From: Verrucomicrobiota bacterium
Lineage (GTDB): Bacteria > Verrucomicrobiota > Verrucomicrobiia > Chthoniobacterales > JAFAMB01
Direction of reading: 5' to 3'
DNA: 50,005 nucleotides
Assembly: GCA_019247695.1 (NCBI GenBank)
Contig: JAFBAP010000134.1
Location: forward strand, 1-50,005
The translations under genes were made by a program, and so were the position numbers. Positions 25,437-33,930 of the stretch are shown here, piece after piece; positions within the stretch are counted from its first letter, which is position 1, and the number at the start of each line of letters is the position of its first letter. Below the pieces are notes generated by a model that ran no database searches, was not told the origin of the DNA, and saw only the letters and a list, made by a program, of their open reading frames with translations.

Positions 25437-26594
25437 TCACGGTTTCGCCTGGACAGTGGTTTCGGCCGCGGCAACCACCTCTTTCTTGACGCGGGCCGTT
25501 TTGGCTAGAAGCCGGCGATTGCCGAGCCAGCGATTGAGCTGGTCAAGGAGGACAGCGGCGATGACCACGGCACCAGTTACGATCTGGCTGTACTCTTGCG
25601 GGATGCCGAGAATGACCATGCCGGCCGAGATCATTTGCAGGATGATCGCACCCAGCAGGGCGCCCAACGCCGTGCCTTTGCCGCCGGCCAGGGACGCACC
25701 ACCGACCACGGCCGCGGCAATCACGTTCAATTCATAACCTTGCCCGTCACCCGACGAAGCGGCCCCATAATAGCCGAGGGCCAGCGTTGCCGAGATGGCC
25801 GCCGTCAGCCCGGACAAGACGTACACCATCAGTTTGATCGGGCGCACCCGGATGCCGCTATACCGGCTGGCGGTCTCATTGCCCCCGATAGCATAGATCT
25901 TGCGCCCGAGCGTCATCCGGCTCAGGAAAATGCTGCCGATGACGCACACGATGACCATCACAATCAGCGGCACCAAGCTCAGGTCGCCCACGCCGCTGCG
26001 CATAAACGTACGGAACTCCTGCGGAAAATCCCCGATCGATTGGCCCTTGGTCAGGACGAACGCAATGCCGCGGTAAATGGCCATCGTGCCCAACGTGATG
26101 ATGAACGGGTGCACGTTGAAACCGACGATCATCGCTCCGTTGAGCAGCCCGCAGAGCGCACCCACTAAAAGCGTCAGGGCAACGCCCTGCCACGCCGCGC
26201 CGGCGCCGGCATTCGAGCCGTAATGATTCATCAACATGGCGCCGGCGACCGCCGAGAGCGCGTAGATGGACCCTACCGAGAGATCGATGCCCAGGATGAT
26301 GATCACCAGCGTCATGCTGATGGCCATGATGGCAAAGAAGCTGGTGTCTTTGGCTATCTGAGTCAGCGTCTCGGCATTAAGAAACTTGTTGACCTGAATG
26401 AAAGCCGGCACTTGGTCGCCCGCTGCGTTGGTCGTCATCACGCGCCGGGGCGCCCCGTCGGGGCCCTTCTCCAGCTTCGGCCGCTGAACCGAACCGCCGA
26501 ATGCCCAGAGCAGAATACCCAGGGCGATAATGACCAAAATCAGACCACCTTCGGGAAACTTCGACAGACTGAAGCTGAATTTCGGGGGGGGCAT
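25437..26594 (-). CDS. Sugar ABC transporter permease (RbsC type)
   Basis: Inner-membrane permease of 385 residues, with about nine or ten membrane segments, and family motifs GIDLSVGSIYALSAVAGAML, GLLNGAMIVGFNVHPFIITLGTMAIYRG read in parts, and AAAVVGGASLAGGKGTALGALLGA. It is longer than RbsC because of a hydrophilic insertion of about 50 residues (about 34-82) after the first membrane segment, which should lie outside the membrane. It is the first gene of the permease-binding protein-ATPase cluster. A 122-bp gap separates it from the divergent-side transpeptidase gene on the same strand. Confidence 0.94.
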   Translation of the reverse strand: MPPPKFSFSLSKFPEGGLILVIIALGILLWAFGGSVQRPKLEKGPDGAPRRVMTTNAAGDQVPAFIQVNKFLNAETLTQIAKDTSFFAIMAISMTLVIIILGIDLSVGSIYALSAVAGAMLMNHYGSNAGAGAAWQGVALTLLVGALCGLLNGAMIVGFNVHPFIITLGTMAIYRGIAFVLTKGQSIGDFPQEFRTFMRSGVGDLSLVPLIVMVIVCVIGSIFLSRMTLGRKIYAIGGNETASRYSGIRVRPIKLMVYVLSGLTAAISATLALGYYGAASSGDGQGYELNVIAAAVVGGASLAGGKGTALGALLGAIILQMISAGMVILGIPQEYSQIVTGAVVIAAVLLDQLNRWLGNRRLLAKTARVKKEVVAAAETTVQAKP

Positions 26595-26716
26595 TGCAAT
26601 CTACCTTGTGACACGTAAACAGTTTGCCTGTCAAGCCGCAGGGCACAAAAACGTCGGCGCAGCTGCCGGTATTCCCCTGCCGCCGTCATCCGATTCCGGC
26701 AGGTACCCGGACCGCC

Positions 26717-27310
26717 CTAATTGACGACTCTCACCGGCGTACCGACCCGGACCCGGTAGAAGGCAGCCTGGGCAACCTCAAAGGGCAGACGAATACACCC
26801 GTGGGATGCGGGGTAGCCCGGCAGGATACCGACGTGCAAGCCGACCCCCTCCCAGGTGATACGCATAAAGTAGGTCATGGGCGCGCCTTCGAAATGCGTT
26901 CCGCTCGGCGCAGAGTCGATCCGTGCACTGACGCCGGCGCGCACCACCCGGCCCGCGGAATCTACAAAGTTTCCATAGACCGTCGAGCGATGGTCTTTGT
27001 CTTTCTGAACAACGGTAAAACTTCCGGTGGGAGTCATGCCGGCTCGTTTGCCCGATGAAATCGGGGAATCGATCGCAACCTCAGGTCCGGCCATGACGTA
27101 GGCACGCTGCCGCCCCAGTGAGACCACGATGGAGGCATTTTCAGGCCCGAGGCGGGGGAAGATGGCACGGTTGAAGAACGGTGGAAGTTGTCGCTGAAGC
27201 AGATCCTGTGGCCTTGCCACCGGCACTGTTCGGGCCTTTGCGGTGTGGCATAAGGTGAGCCAGGGTACAACCAGTCCGACAATAAGCAGGCGCCGTACAA
27301 AAAAGTTCAT
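26717..27310 (-). CDS. L,D-transpeptidase (YkuD family)
   Basis: Periplasmic enzyme that cross-links peptidoglycan stems or attaches proteins to them. The 197 residues from the ATG at 27310 start with a signal peptide (MNFFVRRLLIVGLVVPWLTL). The catalytic region is complete: GLHVGILPGYPASHGCIRLP with His159, His170, Cys172 and Arg174. Substrate-side motifs GMTPTGSFTV and SLGRQRAYV are also present. The longer reading frame to 27361 is rejected because it overlaps the divergent region and hides the signal peptide. Compare the gene at 4181-5020, where this motif is lost. Confidence 0.93.
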   Translation of the reverse strand: MNFFVRRLLIVGLVVPWLTLCHTAKARTVPVARPQDLLQRQLPPFFNRAIFPRLGPENASIVVSLGRQRAYVMAGPEVAIDSPISSGKRAGMTPTGSFTVVQKDKDHRSTVYGNFVDSAGRVVRAGVSARIDSAPSGTHFEGAPMTYFMRITWEGVGLHVGILPGYPASHGCIRLPFEVAQAAFYRVRVGTPVRVVN

Positions 27311-27441
27311 TGAAGGTTCGTAAAAGGCATTACCGATAATAGATCTTTCCTCCCGGAACAATGCAAAAACCCGCGTATCAATGTAAGCGGCGCGGTGGAC
27401 CGCGGGTGGACGCGCGCCGCCTTCTGCGTTACTGGGACCGG

Positions 27442-28353
27442 ATGAGGGTTCACGTCATCGACTCCAACCATCTCGGTCGCACCAATGTCATCGGCGTGGC
27501 AGCGCTCGAGGGTGAGGATGGATCCATCGCGTTGATTGATCCCGGACCGGCCGTGGTCTTCGAGGAGGTACGGCGCGGGCTTGAGCACGCCGGGCTCGAT
27601 CCGGGCCGAGTGAACCGGGTACTCGCCACGCACGTCCACCTGGATCACAGCGGCGGCGCCTGGTGCTGGGCGGAAGCCGTACGCGCCCACATCTTTGCGC
27701 ATGAACGCGGCGTGGCGCATCTGCTTGATCCCGAACGGCTGGTCGTGAGTGCAACCCGGATTTACGGCGATGACATGAATCGGCTGTGGGGACCGGTAAA
27801 ACCGATCGACTCCCGGCAGGTCACGCCCTTGGGGGACGGCAGCGAGGTTGCGATCGGAGATTTTACGGTTCAGGCGCTCGATACACCGGGCCACGCCCAG
27901 CATCATCTGGCCTACTGGATCCCTGAAGAACGGCTGGTTTTTACAGGGGACGTCGGCGGTGTGGCGATCGCAGGCGGTCCGGCCATCCCGCCCTGTCCGC
28001 CTCCGGACATCAATCTGGAGCGGTGGAAAAAGTCTCTGGAGCGTTTGCGGGCCTTGCTTCCTGCGCGAATGTTTGTAACGCACTTTGGCGAGGTACGGGA
28101 CCCGGCTATCCGGCTTGAGGAGGCTGAACGGCGGCTGGAAGCATGGGCACTCTGGATACGCGAAGGCTTGCGAAACGGATTCACGGAGGAACAGCTCGTG
28201 CCGGGGTTCGAACAGCTTGTAACCGATGACCTGCGATCGGCAGGCGTCAAGCCTGAGTTGCTGGCCATCTACGAACAGGCGGACCCGGCGGCCATGAGCG
28301 TTGCGGGACTCGCCCGTTACTGGCGCAAGTTTCATCCGGAAGCGATCACTTAA
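27442..28353 (+). CDS. MBL-fold metallo-hydrolase
   Basis: About 303 residues from the ATG at 27442 (MRVHVIDSNHLGRTNVIGV); 27 more codons are open upstream but look non-family and overlap the divergent gene region. The metal motif THVHLDHSGG (63-72) and downstream metal ligands in DTPGHAQHHLAYW, FTGDVGG and FVTHFGE give a complete metallo-beta-lactamase fold with a helical C-terminal part. Such proteins are hydrolases of varied esters or thioesters (glyoxalase II-like); the substrate is not evident. It is transcribed away from the L,D-transpeptidase. Confidence 0.9.
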   Translation: MRVHVIDSNHLGRTNVIGVAALEGEDGSIALIDPGPAVVFEEVRRGLEHAGLDPGRVNRVLATHVHLDHSGGAWCWAEAVRAHIFAHERGVAHLLDPERLVVSATRIYGDDMNRLWGPVKPIDSRQVTPLGDGSEVAIGDFTVQALDTPGHAQHHLAYWIPEERLVFTGDVGGVAIAGGPAIPPCPPPDINLERWKKSLERLRALLPARMFVTHFGEVRDPAIRLEEAERRLEAWALWIREGLRNGFTEEQLVPGFEQLVTDDLRSAGVKPELLAIYEQADPAAMSVAGLARYWRKFHPEAIT

Positions 28354-28477
28354 AACCGAAAGTTTAAGACCGATGCCCACAGGGCAATCCGGGCTTTGCC
28401 GCCATCTTCGCTCATAGTTCGCGAAACCGGGGAAGTAAATTCACACGAAAGTGTCAAAGGAAACCGCAAAGGAGAAC

Positions 28478-28723
28478 ATGCAGAATAACCTACAATCACA
28501 GTGGAACGAATATCAGCGCCTGTTGCAGGACGACCCGCTGAAGGCCGGCCTGGTCGCATTCAGCGCCGGATTGCTCTTTAGCCTTGTTCCCATTCACCGG
28601 CTGATTGGCCTCCTGCTCAAGCTCGTGCTGTTCGCCGTTAAACCCACCTTGCTCGTCCTGGGTGGCATCAAGGCATTTGAGTACGCACAGCAGTACGGCA
28701 ACAAGGGTAACCCGGGCTCCTGA
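28478..28723 (+). CDS. Small predicted membrane protein
   Basis: 81 residues from the ATG at 28478, which has a strong AAGGAG a few bases upstream; a GTG at 28451 is an alternative. A hydrophilic N-terminus precedes two hydrophobic helices (AGLVAFSAGLLFSLVPIH and LIGLLLKLVLFAVKPTLLVL). I recognise no family. Its own ribosome-binding site and coherent hairpin-like membrane layout support a real gene. Confidence 0.65.
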   Translation: MQNNLQSQWNEYQRLLQDDPLKAGLVAFSAGLLFSLVPIHRLIGLLLKLVLFAVKPTLLVLGGIKAFEYAQQYGNKGNPGS

Positions 28724-28936
28724 CCTGGATTTGCCACGTGAGTTGCGTCATCACTGTCGCCGCCTGAAGGGAGCCGGGCCGCCCGGTTGAGCCCGGGCCC
28801 GGCGCCTTCCACCTCGGGATGGGTTGCGGCTCGGCGGCTCTGCTCGCGCGGCGGTCGAAGCGCCGGACTGATCCCCGGCCGCCCTTTCCGACTCGGTCGG
28901 CTCCGCCTGTGACCGGTGCAAAAGCGAATGCGGACT

Positions 28937-29009
<73 letters not shown>

Positions 29010-29310
29010 TGTACAACGAAAGATTCGCGTTCCGAGCCGCTTCTGTCCCGGATTTTCTTTTCTGCCGGCGGTTCCGGCCGCGCGGCATACCGGCGCTCCA
29101 AACCGCTTCAGAATCGGAAAAAACCGAGACCCGGTTCCCGTTAAAGAACACGCACGCCGGGATCTACTATGTCCGCGCTTTCAGGGGGAGCAAGGAAGTG
29201 TGGAAAAGTTTGCGGGCGGACGTCTATTCCGTCGTTGACGCTCCGTGCGGCTAATGCCGGGGGCTTCCGGCCGACTCCGCCAGACCGGCGGAGGCATTCG
29301 GATGCCGAGA
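29010..29310. other. Gene-poor stretch with a possible integrase remnant
   Basis: About 300 bp upstream (5' side) of the tRNA-Ile gene without an intact gene. The tRNA promoter should lie within the first 60 bp. A fragment resembling a recombinase N-terminus occupies 29108-29254 (separate entry). Nothing else is recognised. Confidence 0.5.
29108..29254 (+). pseudogene. Possible remnant of a tyrosine-recombinase N-terminus
   Basis: This frame reads FPLKNTHAGIYYVRAFRGSK then EVWKSLRADVYSVVDA before a stop. The pattern (a short beta-hairpin with YYVR and KEVWKSLRTD-like text) resembles the N-terminal arm-binding segment of site-specific integrases. There is no start codon and no catalytic domain. 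Its place beside a tRNA gene, a common integration target, supports a decayed integration event. Identification is from pattern only. Confidence 0.35.
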
Positions 29311-29706
29311 TTATTTGCGATATTGATCGTCGCTGACCTTTTCCATCCAGTCCACGGCTTTACCCTCGAGCACCTCGTGAATGGCGATGTGCGTCACGGC
29401 GGTAGTCGGAGTTGCGCCATGCCAATGCTTCTCGCCGGGCGGAATCCAGACGACGTCGCCAGGGTGAATTTCCTGAATCGAACCGCCCTCACGCTGCGCC
29501 CAGCCGCATCCAGCGGTGACAATCAGGGTCTGACCCAGCGGATGGGCGTGCCAGGCGGTGCGAGCACCTGGTTCGAAGGTCACGCTGGCGCCGGCCACGC
29601 GCGCCGGCGCGGTGGCCTGGAATAGCGGGTCAATACGGACCGTGCCGGTAAACCAGTCAGCCGGTCCTTTGTTGGAGGGTTGTGAGCCGCTTCTTTTTAT
29701 ATCCAC
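29311..29706 (-). CDS. Cupin-domain protein (hydroxynitrile lyase-like subfamily)
   Basis: A 131-residue single-cupin protein with both cupin motifs: the first with metal ligands in [19 protein letters not shown], the second in [20 protein letters not shown]. The text closely resembles cupins annotated as carboxymuconolactone-decarboxylase-associated or bacterial hydroxynitrile lyase, which bind Mn or Fe. The real substrate is uncertain. Translation appears to start at GTG (29706). It is the last gene of a same-strand run behind the ECF sigma, anti-sigma and secreted protein genes, and may belong to that regulon. Confidence 0.88.
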   Translation of the reverse strand: MDIKRSGSQPSNKGPADWFTGTVRIDPLFQATAPARVAGASVTFEPGARTAWHAHPLGQTLIVTAGCGWAQREGGSIQEIHPGDVVWIPPGEKHWHGATPTTAVTHIAIHEVLEGKAVDWMEKVSDDQYRK

Positions 29707-29745
29707 TTTCCGGGTTCCTTACCTGATTCGTTCGTCAAGGTTAAA

Positions 29746-30210
29746 TCAGGAACCCACGACCACGGCAATGATGAGTTCGCCCTGGCGCCAAGCGGGGCCC
29801 CGGATAAAAAGGGGGCTGCCCTGGTTGAGTCTTGCCTGCGTTAAAAGGAGTTGTTTTTCCCCGCGAAACAGTTCAAGGCCGACCAGTATCTTACCGTCAG
29901 GACTACGGGAAATGCTGGTGACGGCTATCCGCAGGTCGCCCGGAAAGGTCAGCACTCCGCTGTGGCCGCCGGTAAACTGAGCTTGGTTTTCGCCCAGCGT
30001 CTGGAGCGAGCTGAACCCGGTTTCCTGTTCGAGCTTCTTATCGTACCGGTTGAGCCGGCCCGGGGTTTGCACCGGGGCAGTAGAGTTCGACGCGTAAATG
30101 AGGCAGCCCCATACATCCGGGGCGGCGGGATCAGCGCGAGCGGAGAGATGCAGCATGAAACAGAGACTCAGAAGAGTCAGGAAGGCCCCGCTGCCAAGAG
30201 TTTTCCTCAT
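29746..30210 (-). CDS. Secreted protein of unknown function
   Basis: 154 residues with a clear signal peptide (MRKTLGSGAFLTLLSLCFML, probable cleavage after LSARA). The mature part is beta-rich with no recognised domain (for example RIAVTSISRSPDGKILVGLE). It lies 39 bp after the anti-sigma gene on the same strand, so it is probably cotranscribed and periplasmic. A role in sensing or response to envelope stress is inference from position only. Confidence 0.75.
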   Translation of the reverse strand: MRKTLGSGAFLTLLSLCFMLHLSARADPAAPDVWGCLIYASNSTAPVQTPGRLNRYDKKLEQETGFSSLQTLGENQAQFTGGHSGVLTFPGDLRIAVTSISRSPDGKILVGLELFRGEKQLLLTQARLNQGSPLFIRGPAWRQGELIIAVVVGS

Positions 30211-30249
30211 GGCAGTAACTGAGTTGGTGGCCGGCGTGACCGCATCTGG

Positions 30250-30741
30250 TTATTTCAGGTCTTTGTCTGGCGGCACCGTTTCCAAGCCGTCGAGTTTAAT
30301 AATGGTTACGTCCTTCTTGGCGTCAACCGTGGCTTTTACGCCCGGTTGGCTTGTCTGAGTTTTAAGGACTTCGGCTACGTAGCCGTTTCGGTCGTCCTTA
30401 CCCTGCTCATGAGGAACCAACGCCACCATCAGGCCGATCGCCGCCAGGGCAGAGCCGATACCGGCCCAGGCCAGGCGAGGCAGGCTGAACCATGTTCGGC
30501 GCACTTTGCGCTTTTCGGCGCCAGCCTGTTCGTGCTCGATCTGGGCAAGCAACTGCGAATTAAAGAAATCCGGGTTTGGAAGTTGGGGGGCACTCAGGTG
30601 TTCACGAAGCAACCTTCGAAGCACAGCCCCTTGTTCGCGTTCGCCGGCGAGATCCGGGTGTTCCTGCTCGAACGCCTCTTTTTCTGCGTCCGGAAGCGCG
30701 CCGTCCAACCAAGCGGTGTACCGTTCTTCAAAGGTTTTCAT
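30250..30741 (-). CDS. Probable membrane anti-sigma factor
   Basis: A 163-residue protein with an acidic helical N-terminal domain (FEERYTAWLDGALPDAEKEA) typical of anti-sigma cytoplasmic regions but without the zinc-binding HxxxCxxC motif, one membrane span (about 90-109) and a short periplasmic tail. Its start overlaps the end of the ECF sigma gene by 14 nt, the normal arrangement for a sigma/anti-sigma pair. No direct homology to RseA can be claimed from reading alone. Confidence 0.82.
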   Translation of the reverse strand: MKTFEERYTAWLDGALPDAEKEAFEQEHPDLAGEREQGAVLRRLLREHLSAPQLPNPDFFNSQLLAQIEHEQAGAEKRKVRRTWFSLPRLAWAGIGSALAAIGLMVALVPHEQGKDDRNGYVAEVLKTQTSQPGVKATVDAKKDVTIIKLDGLETVPPDKDLK

Positions 30742-31369
30742 ACACGTCTTTCAAGAGCGCTTGAAGTTTTTTTCGGGCATAAAACAAGCGCGACATCACC
30801 GTGCCGATCGAACATCCCAGGATTTCGGCGATCTCACTGTATTGCAAGTCTTCCAATTCTTTCATAACGATGACCGCCCGATGCTCCGGGGTGAGCTTGG
30901 CAATAGCTTCATCAATTTGCTTCCGGATTTCATTCTGCTCCAGTTTCCGGGACGGGAGCGGCGTTGCGGACGGTGTTGTCCGCGACCCCGGCTCCACATT
31001 GACCGGCATAACCCGGTCATCAAACTCAGCGTCACCATGAACTCCTTTCCGGCGAAGGGAATCAATCGTGACATTCGTCATGATCCGGTACAGCCAAGTA
31101 TAAAACGAGGACTCTCCTTTAAATCGGTGGATCGACCGCCACGCTTTAACAAAACCCTCCTGAGCTAAATCCCACGCATCCTGCTCATTCTGGACCATTC
31201 CGTAGATCATGCTGAACGCCTTTCCACGGTATTTGGTCACTAAATCGTTAAAAGCAGAAGCGTCGCCGGCCTGACACCGTTTCACCAACTCACCATCATC
31301 TACCTCAACTGCGTCCTGCAACCGGTGCCCCGTTACAGATTTAGACGCAGACACGCCAAGTTCATTCAA
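30728..31369 (-). CDS. ECF RNA polymerase sigma factor (RpoE type)
   Basis: 213 residues with region 2 (NDLVTKYRGKAFSMIYGMV, QDAWDLAQEGFVKAWRSIHR, FYTWLYRIMTNVTIDSLRR) and region 4 (LTPEHRAVIVMKELEDLQYS, EIAEILGCSIGTVMSRLFYA). A Ser/Thr/Pro-rich linker joins them. It lies 21 bp after a hypothetical gene on the same strand and overlaps the anti-sigma gene by 14 nt. The set is a likely envelope-stress module. The promoter is not evident in the short upstream gap, so transcription may begin before the hypothetical gene. Confidence 0.95.
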   Translation of the reverse strand: MNELGVSASKSVTGHRLQDAVEVDDGELVKRCQAGDASAFNDLVTKYRGKAFSMIYGMVQNEQDAWDLAQEGFVKAWRSIHRFKGESSFYTWLYRIMTNVTIDSLRRKGVHGDAEFDDRVMPVNVEPGSRTTPSATPLPSRKLEQNEIRKQIDEAIAKLTPEHRAVIVMKELEDLQYSEIAEILGCSIGTVMSRLFYARKKLQALLKDVYENL

Positions 31370-31390
31370 GAGCTTTTGCCTTTTTAAGCG

Positions 31391-32023
31391 CTAGGCGCCG
31401 TACCGCCGACGCCACTCTGCCCGCAGCTCGCCCATGAGCACGATGATATGATCACGCACGTGAAACAGCCGTTGAAAGAGGTCGCTGAACTGCGCGCTCT
31501 TCAGGGTGCCGTTCCGATTCATCTCGGTCGCGGCCTCGACGGCGGTGCAGATCGCCCGCAGAGCGCGTTTGAGGTAGGCGATCGTCATGCCGATCTCTTC
31601 GTTTTCCTGGTCACTCAACGCCGCCGCAAGCTTAGCGCTCGCCACGGCGACATTTGAAGCCAATTTGACCCCGAGCGGGCTCGACTGGCTGTTCGGGACG
31701 CTGTCAAGCAACTGATCGATCCAAACCGTCAGGGCAAAGGCGCTCTGGTAAAGCGGATGGGCCTCGAAAGACTCGCGAGGTTCGGCCTCTTCGCTGTCCA
31801 CATCATCGACCTCAAATTCAATTTCTTCGACGTTTTCGCCGGATTGCTCGAGCAAATGAGTCCAGCCCATCTCCCGAGCGATGATCTGGTCGCGGTTGGG
31901 ATCGTCGATGTACTTTTCGAACAGCTCCATGTAGCGGTCCGTCTTGCTGTCCTGTTGCTGGAGAAAGCGCTCCCAATCGTATTCATCCCAAACGCGCTCT
32001 GGCTCATCGAAGTAATCAGCCAT
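31391..32023 (-). CDS. Conserved hypothetical protein
   Basis: A 210-residue acidic, largely helical protein (DDPNRDQIIAREMGWTHLLE, then an acidic VEEIEFEVDDVDSEEAE stretch, then long helices such as GMTIAYLKRALRAICTAVEA). No signal peptide, membrane span or known motif is seen. It lies directly before the ECF sigma gene and after rlmN on the same strand. The function is unknown. Confidence 0.8.
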   Translation of the reverse strand: MADYFDEPERVWDEYDWERFLQQQDSKTDRYMELFEKYIDDPNRDQIIAREMGWTHLLEQSGENVEEIEFEVDDVDSEEAEPRESFEAHPLYQSAFALTVWIDQLLDSVPNSQSSPLGVKLASNVAVASAKLAAALSDQENEEIGMTIAYLKRALRAICTAVEAATEMNRNGTLKSAQFSDLFQRLFHVRDHIIVLMGELRAEWRRRYGA

Positions 32024-32101
32024 TTGGTCTTCTATCGCAGTTTGGAAACTGCTGCAAAAGTTTTAATCAACCCTGACGGGTTCAATGACCCGGCCGGCAG
32101 G

Positions 32102-33184
32102 TCACGCAAGCGCCGCGGCGGGCGTTTGCTCGCGCAGGGTCTGCAGCCGCAACTGGCCGCAGGCAGCATCGATATCGTGCCCCTTTTCTCGCCGGATCGT
32201 AGCCGTGACGCCTCGCGCCAGGAGGGCATTATAAAAGTGCTGTTGCCGCGTTTCGGACGGCCGGCTCCAGGGCAGGCCTGCCACCTGGTTGTAAGGGATC
32301 AGGTTGACCTTGGCGTTGAGACGGTTCGCCACACGGGCAAGGGCCGCCGCGTGTTCCGGTCGCTCGTTAAGATTCTCAATCAAGATGTATTCAAGGGTGA
32401 TGCGCTGCTTCTTTTTTGAAACGTAATACTCGCAAGCTTCGACGAGCGAAGCCACGTTGTATTTCCGGTTAATCGGCATTATTTGCTCGCGGACCTCATC
32501 GGTCGCCCCATGCAAGGAAATGGCCAAGCGGACCTGCAACGGCTGATCGGCGAGCTCACGGATCTTCGGCGCAAGGCCGCTGGTGGAGATGGTGATGTGC
32601 CGCGCGCCGATCCCGACCCCCCATTCGGCGTTAATGATCGATACCGCTCGCATGACCTCAGCGAAGTTGGCGAGCGGTTCGCCCATGCCCATGAACACCA
32701 GGTTGTTTACCTTTTCACCGGAAAGCTCTTCAACCCGCAGGATCTGCTCAACGATTTCCCCGGCACGCAGGTTCCGCGTCCAGCCCGCGAGGCCGCTTGC
32801 GCAGAATCGGCAGCCGTAAGCGCAACCGACCTGCGTCGACACACAAAGGGTCCGCCGGTCAGACCTGGAGCCATAAAGCGCCGGGTTGGCCGGAATCAGC
32901 ACGGTTTCAATCAGGGCACCGTCACCCAGGCGAAAAAGGAACTTTCGCGTGGTGTCCCCGGAGCCGGTCACGCGCGCCGGTTCAAGCGTGCGCAGGGCAA
33001 ATTCTTCCGCCATCTTGCGCCGAGTGGCCGCCGGCAGATTCGTCATTGCGTCCACCGTGGTAGCGCGCCGGCGGTAAACCCAGTCAAGCACCTGCCGGGC
33101 TCGGTAGGCGGGCTCCTGCCGGGAGGCGAACCACTGCTCCAGTTCGGTAAGGTTGAGCGCGCAAATCCCGATCCGTTCTTCCAT
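32102..33184 (-). CDS. rlmN: Dual-specificity RNA methyltransferase RlmN
   Basis: Radical-SAM enzyme that methylates C2 of A2503 in 23S rRNA and A37 of some tRNAs. About 360 residues from the ATG at 33184. The iron-sulfur motif CAYGCRFC (C121, C125, C128), the NLVFMGMGEPLANF block, HITISTSGLAPKI, RLAISLHGATDEVREQIMPI and the C-terminal ACGQLR with the second catalytic Cys are all present. It is the first gene of a same-strand run leading to the ECF sigma operon. Confidence 0.97.
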   Translation of the reverse strand: MEERIGICALNLTELEQWFASRQEPAYRARQVLDWVYRRRATTVDAMTNLPAATRRKMAEEFALRTLEPARVTGSGDTTRKFLFRLGDGALIETVLIPANPALYGSRSDRRTLCVSTQVGCAYGCRFCASGLAGWTRNLRAGEIVEQILRVEELSGEKVNNLVFMGMGEPLANFAEVMRAVSIINAEWGVGIGARHITISTSGLAPKIRELADQPLQVRLAISLHGATDEVREQIMPINRKYNVASLVEACEYYVSKKKQRITLEYILIENLNERPEHAAALARVANRLNAKVNLIPYNQVAGLPWSRPSETRQQHFYNALLARGVTATIRREKGHDIDAACGQLRLQTLREQTPAAALA

Positions 33185-33322
33185 TCGTTCTCCGTGACAG
33201 CTAATTTCCCACATCGGGACGCAGATTCAACGGGTACGCCTTTGCCTGGCACGAAAGGGAAAGGTCGAAGCCTATTTTCGGCTGGACGGCCGTGCCCAAC
33301 ACGCTAATGCTTCGGGCCGATC

Positions 33323-33871
33323 ATGCTGAAGTGTTACGAAATTTTTGAGCGTTCTTCACCTGAGCTGATTAACGAGGTTTTTGCCCACCTCCATGATAAG
33401 GAGAAGGCGGTCTACAAAGCGGCAATTCAGAATCTCGCCGCGCAATGGAAACTTCGGCCGGTGTTCGTTGAGCGGAAGCCGAAAGCTGAGCGCCACCTCT
33501 GGCTCAAGCGGGCCCTCTCCCGAAAAGCAGCGGACGAGTTCGCGATCCAGGTCCTGCAGATTTGGCTCTTGGGCGCGCAACGCGATCTCATTTGTGAGTT
33601 TCTGGACCGACTCGGGATCCCGCATGACGGCAAAGGCGTGGTCGACAATCTGCCGCCGGAGCCCAGCCGGGACCACCTTGAGCGGGCGGTGAACGCCTTG
33701 CTGGAAAAACATCCCCCTGAGGTAGTCGCTGTTTACCTGAACGCTTTTCAGGCGATGGACGACCATGCCTGGAGCGGCCTCGACCAGATCCTGGCAAATG
33801 ACAGCCGGCTGGCGTTGGGAACGGGCCGCATCAGCCTGGAGCGACCGGCGCCGGCCACGGATTTGGCGTGA
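33323..33871 (+). CDS. Conserved hypothetical protein
   Basis: 182 residues, soluble, mostly helical (SPELINEVFAHLHDKEKAVY, then RDHLERAVNALLEKHPPEVV). I recognise no domain. It has an ATG start and continuous coding character. It lies about 60 bp before the LuxE-like gene on the same strand and may be cotranscribed with the LuxE-LuxC pair, though nothing in the sequence links their functions. Confidence 0.75.
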   Translation: MLKCYEIFERSSPELINEVFAHLHDKEKAVYKAAIQNLAAQWKLRPVFVERKPKAERHLWLKRALSRKAADEFAIQVLQIWLLGAQRDLICEFLDRLGIPHDGKGVVDNLPPEPSRDHLERAVNALLEKHPPEVVAVYLNAFQAMDDHAWSGLDQILANDSRLALGTGRISLERPAPATDLA

Positions 33872-33930
33872 CCGGATCGATGGCCGGTGCGTTCGCGGCA
33901 GCCAAGCGGCCCTCCCCTTGATTTCGGGCC

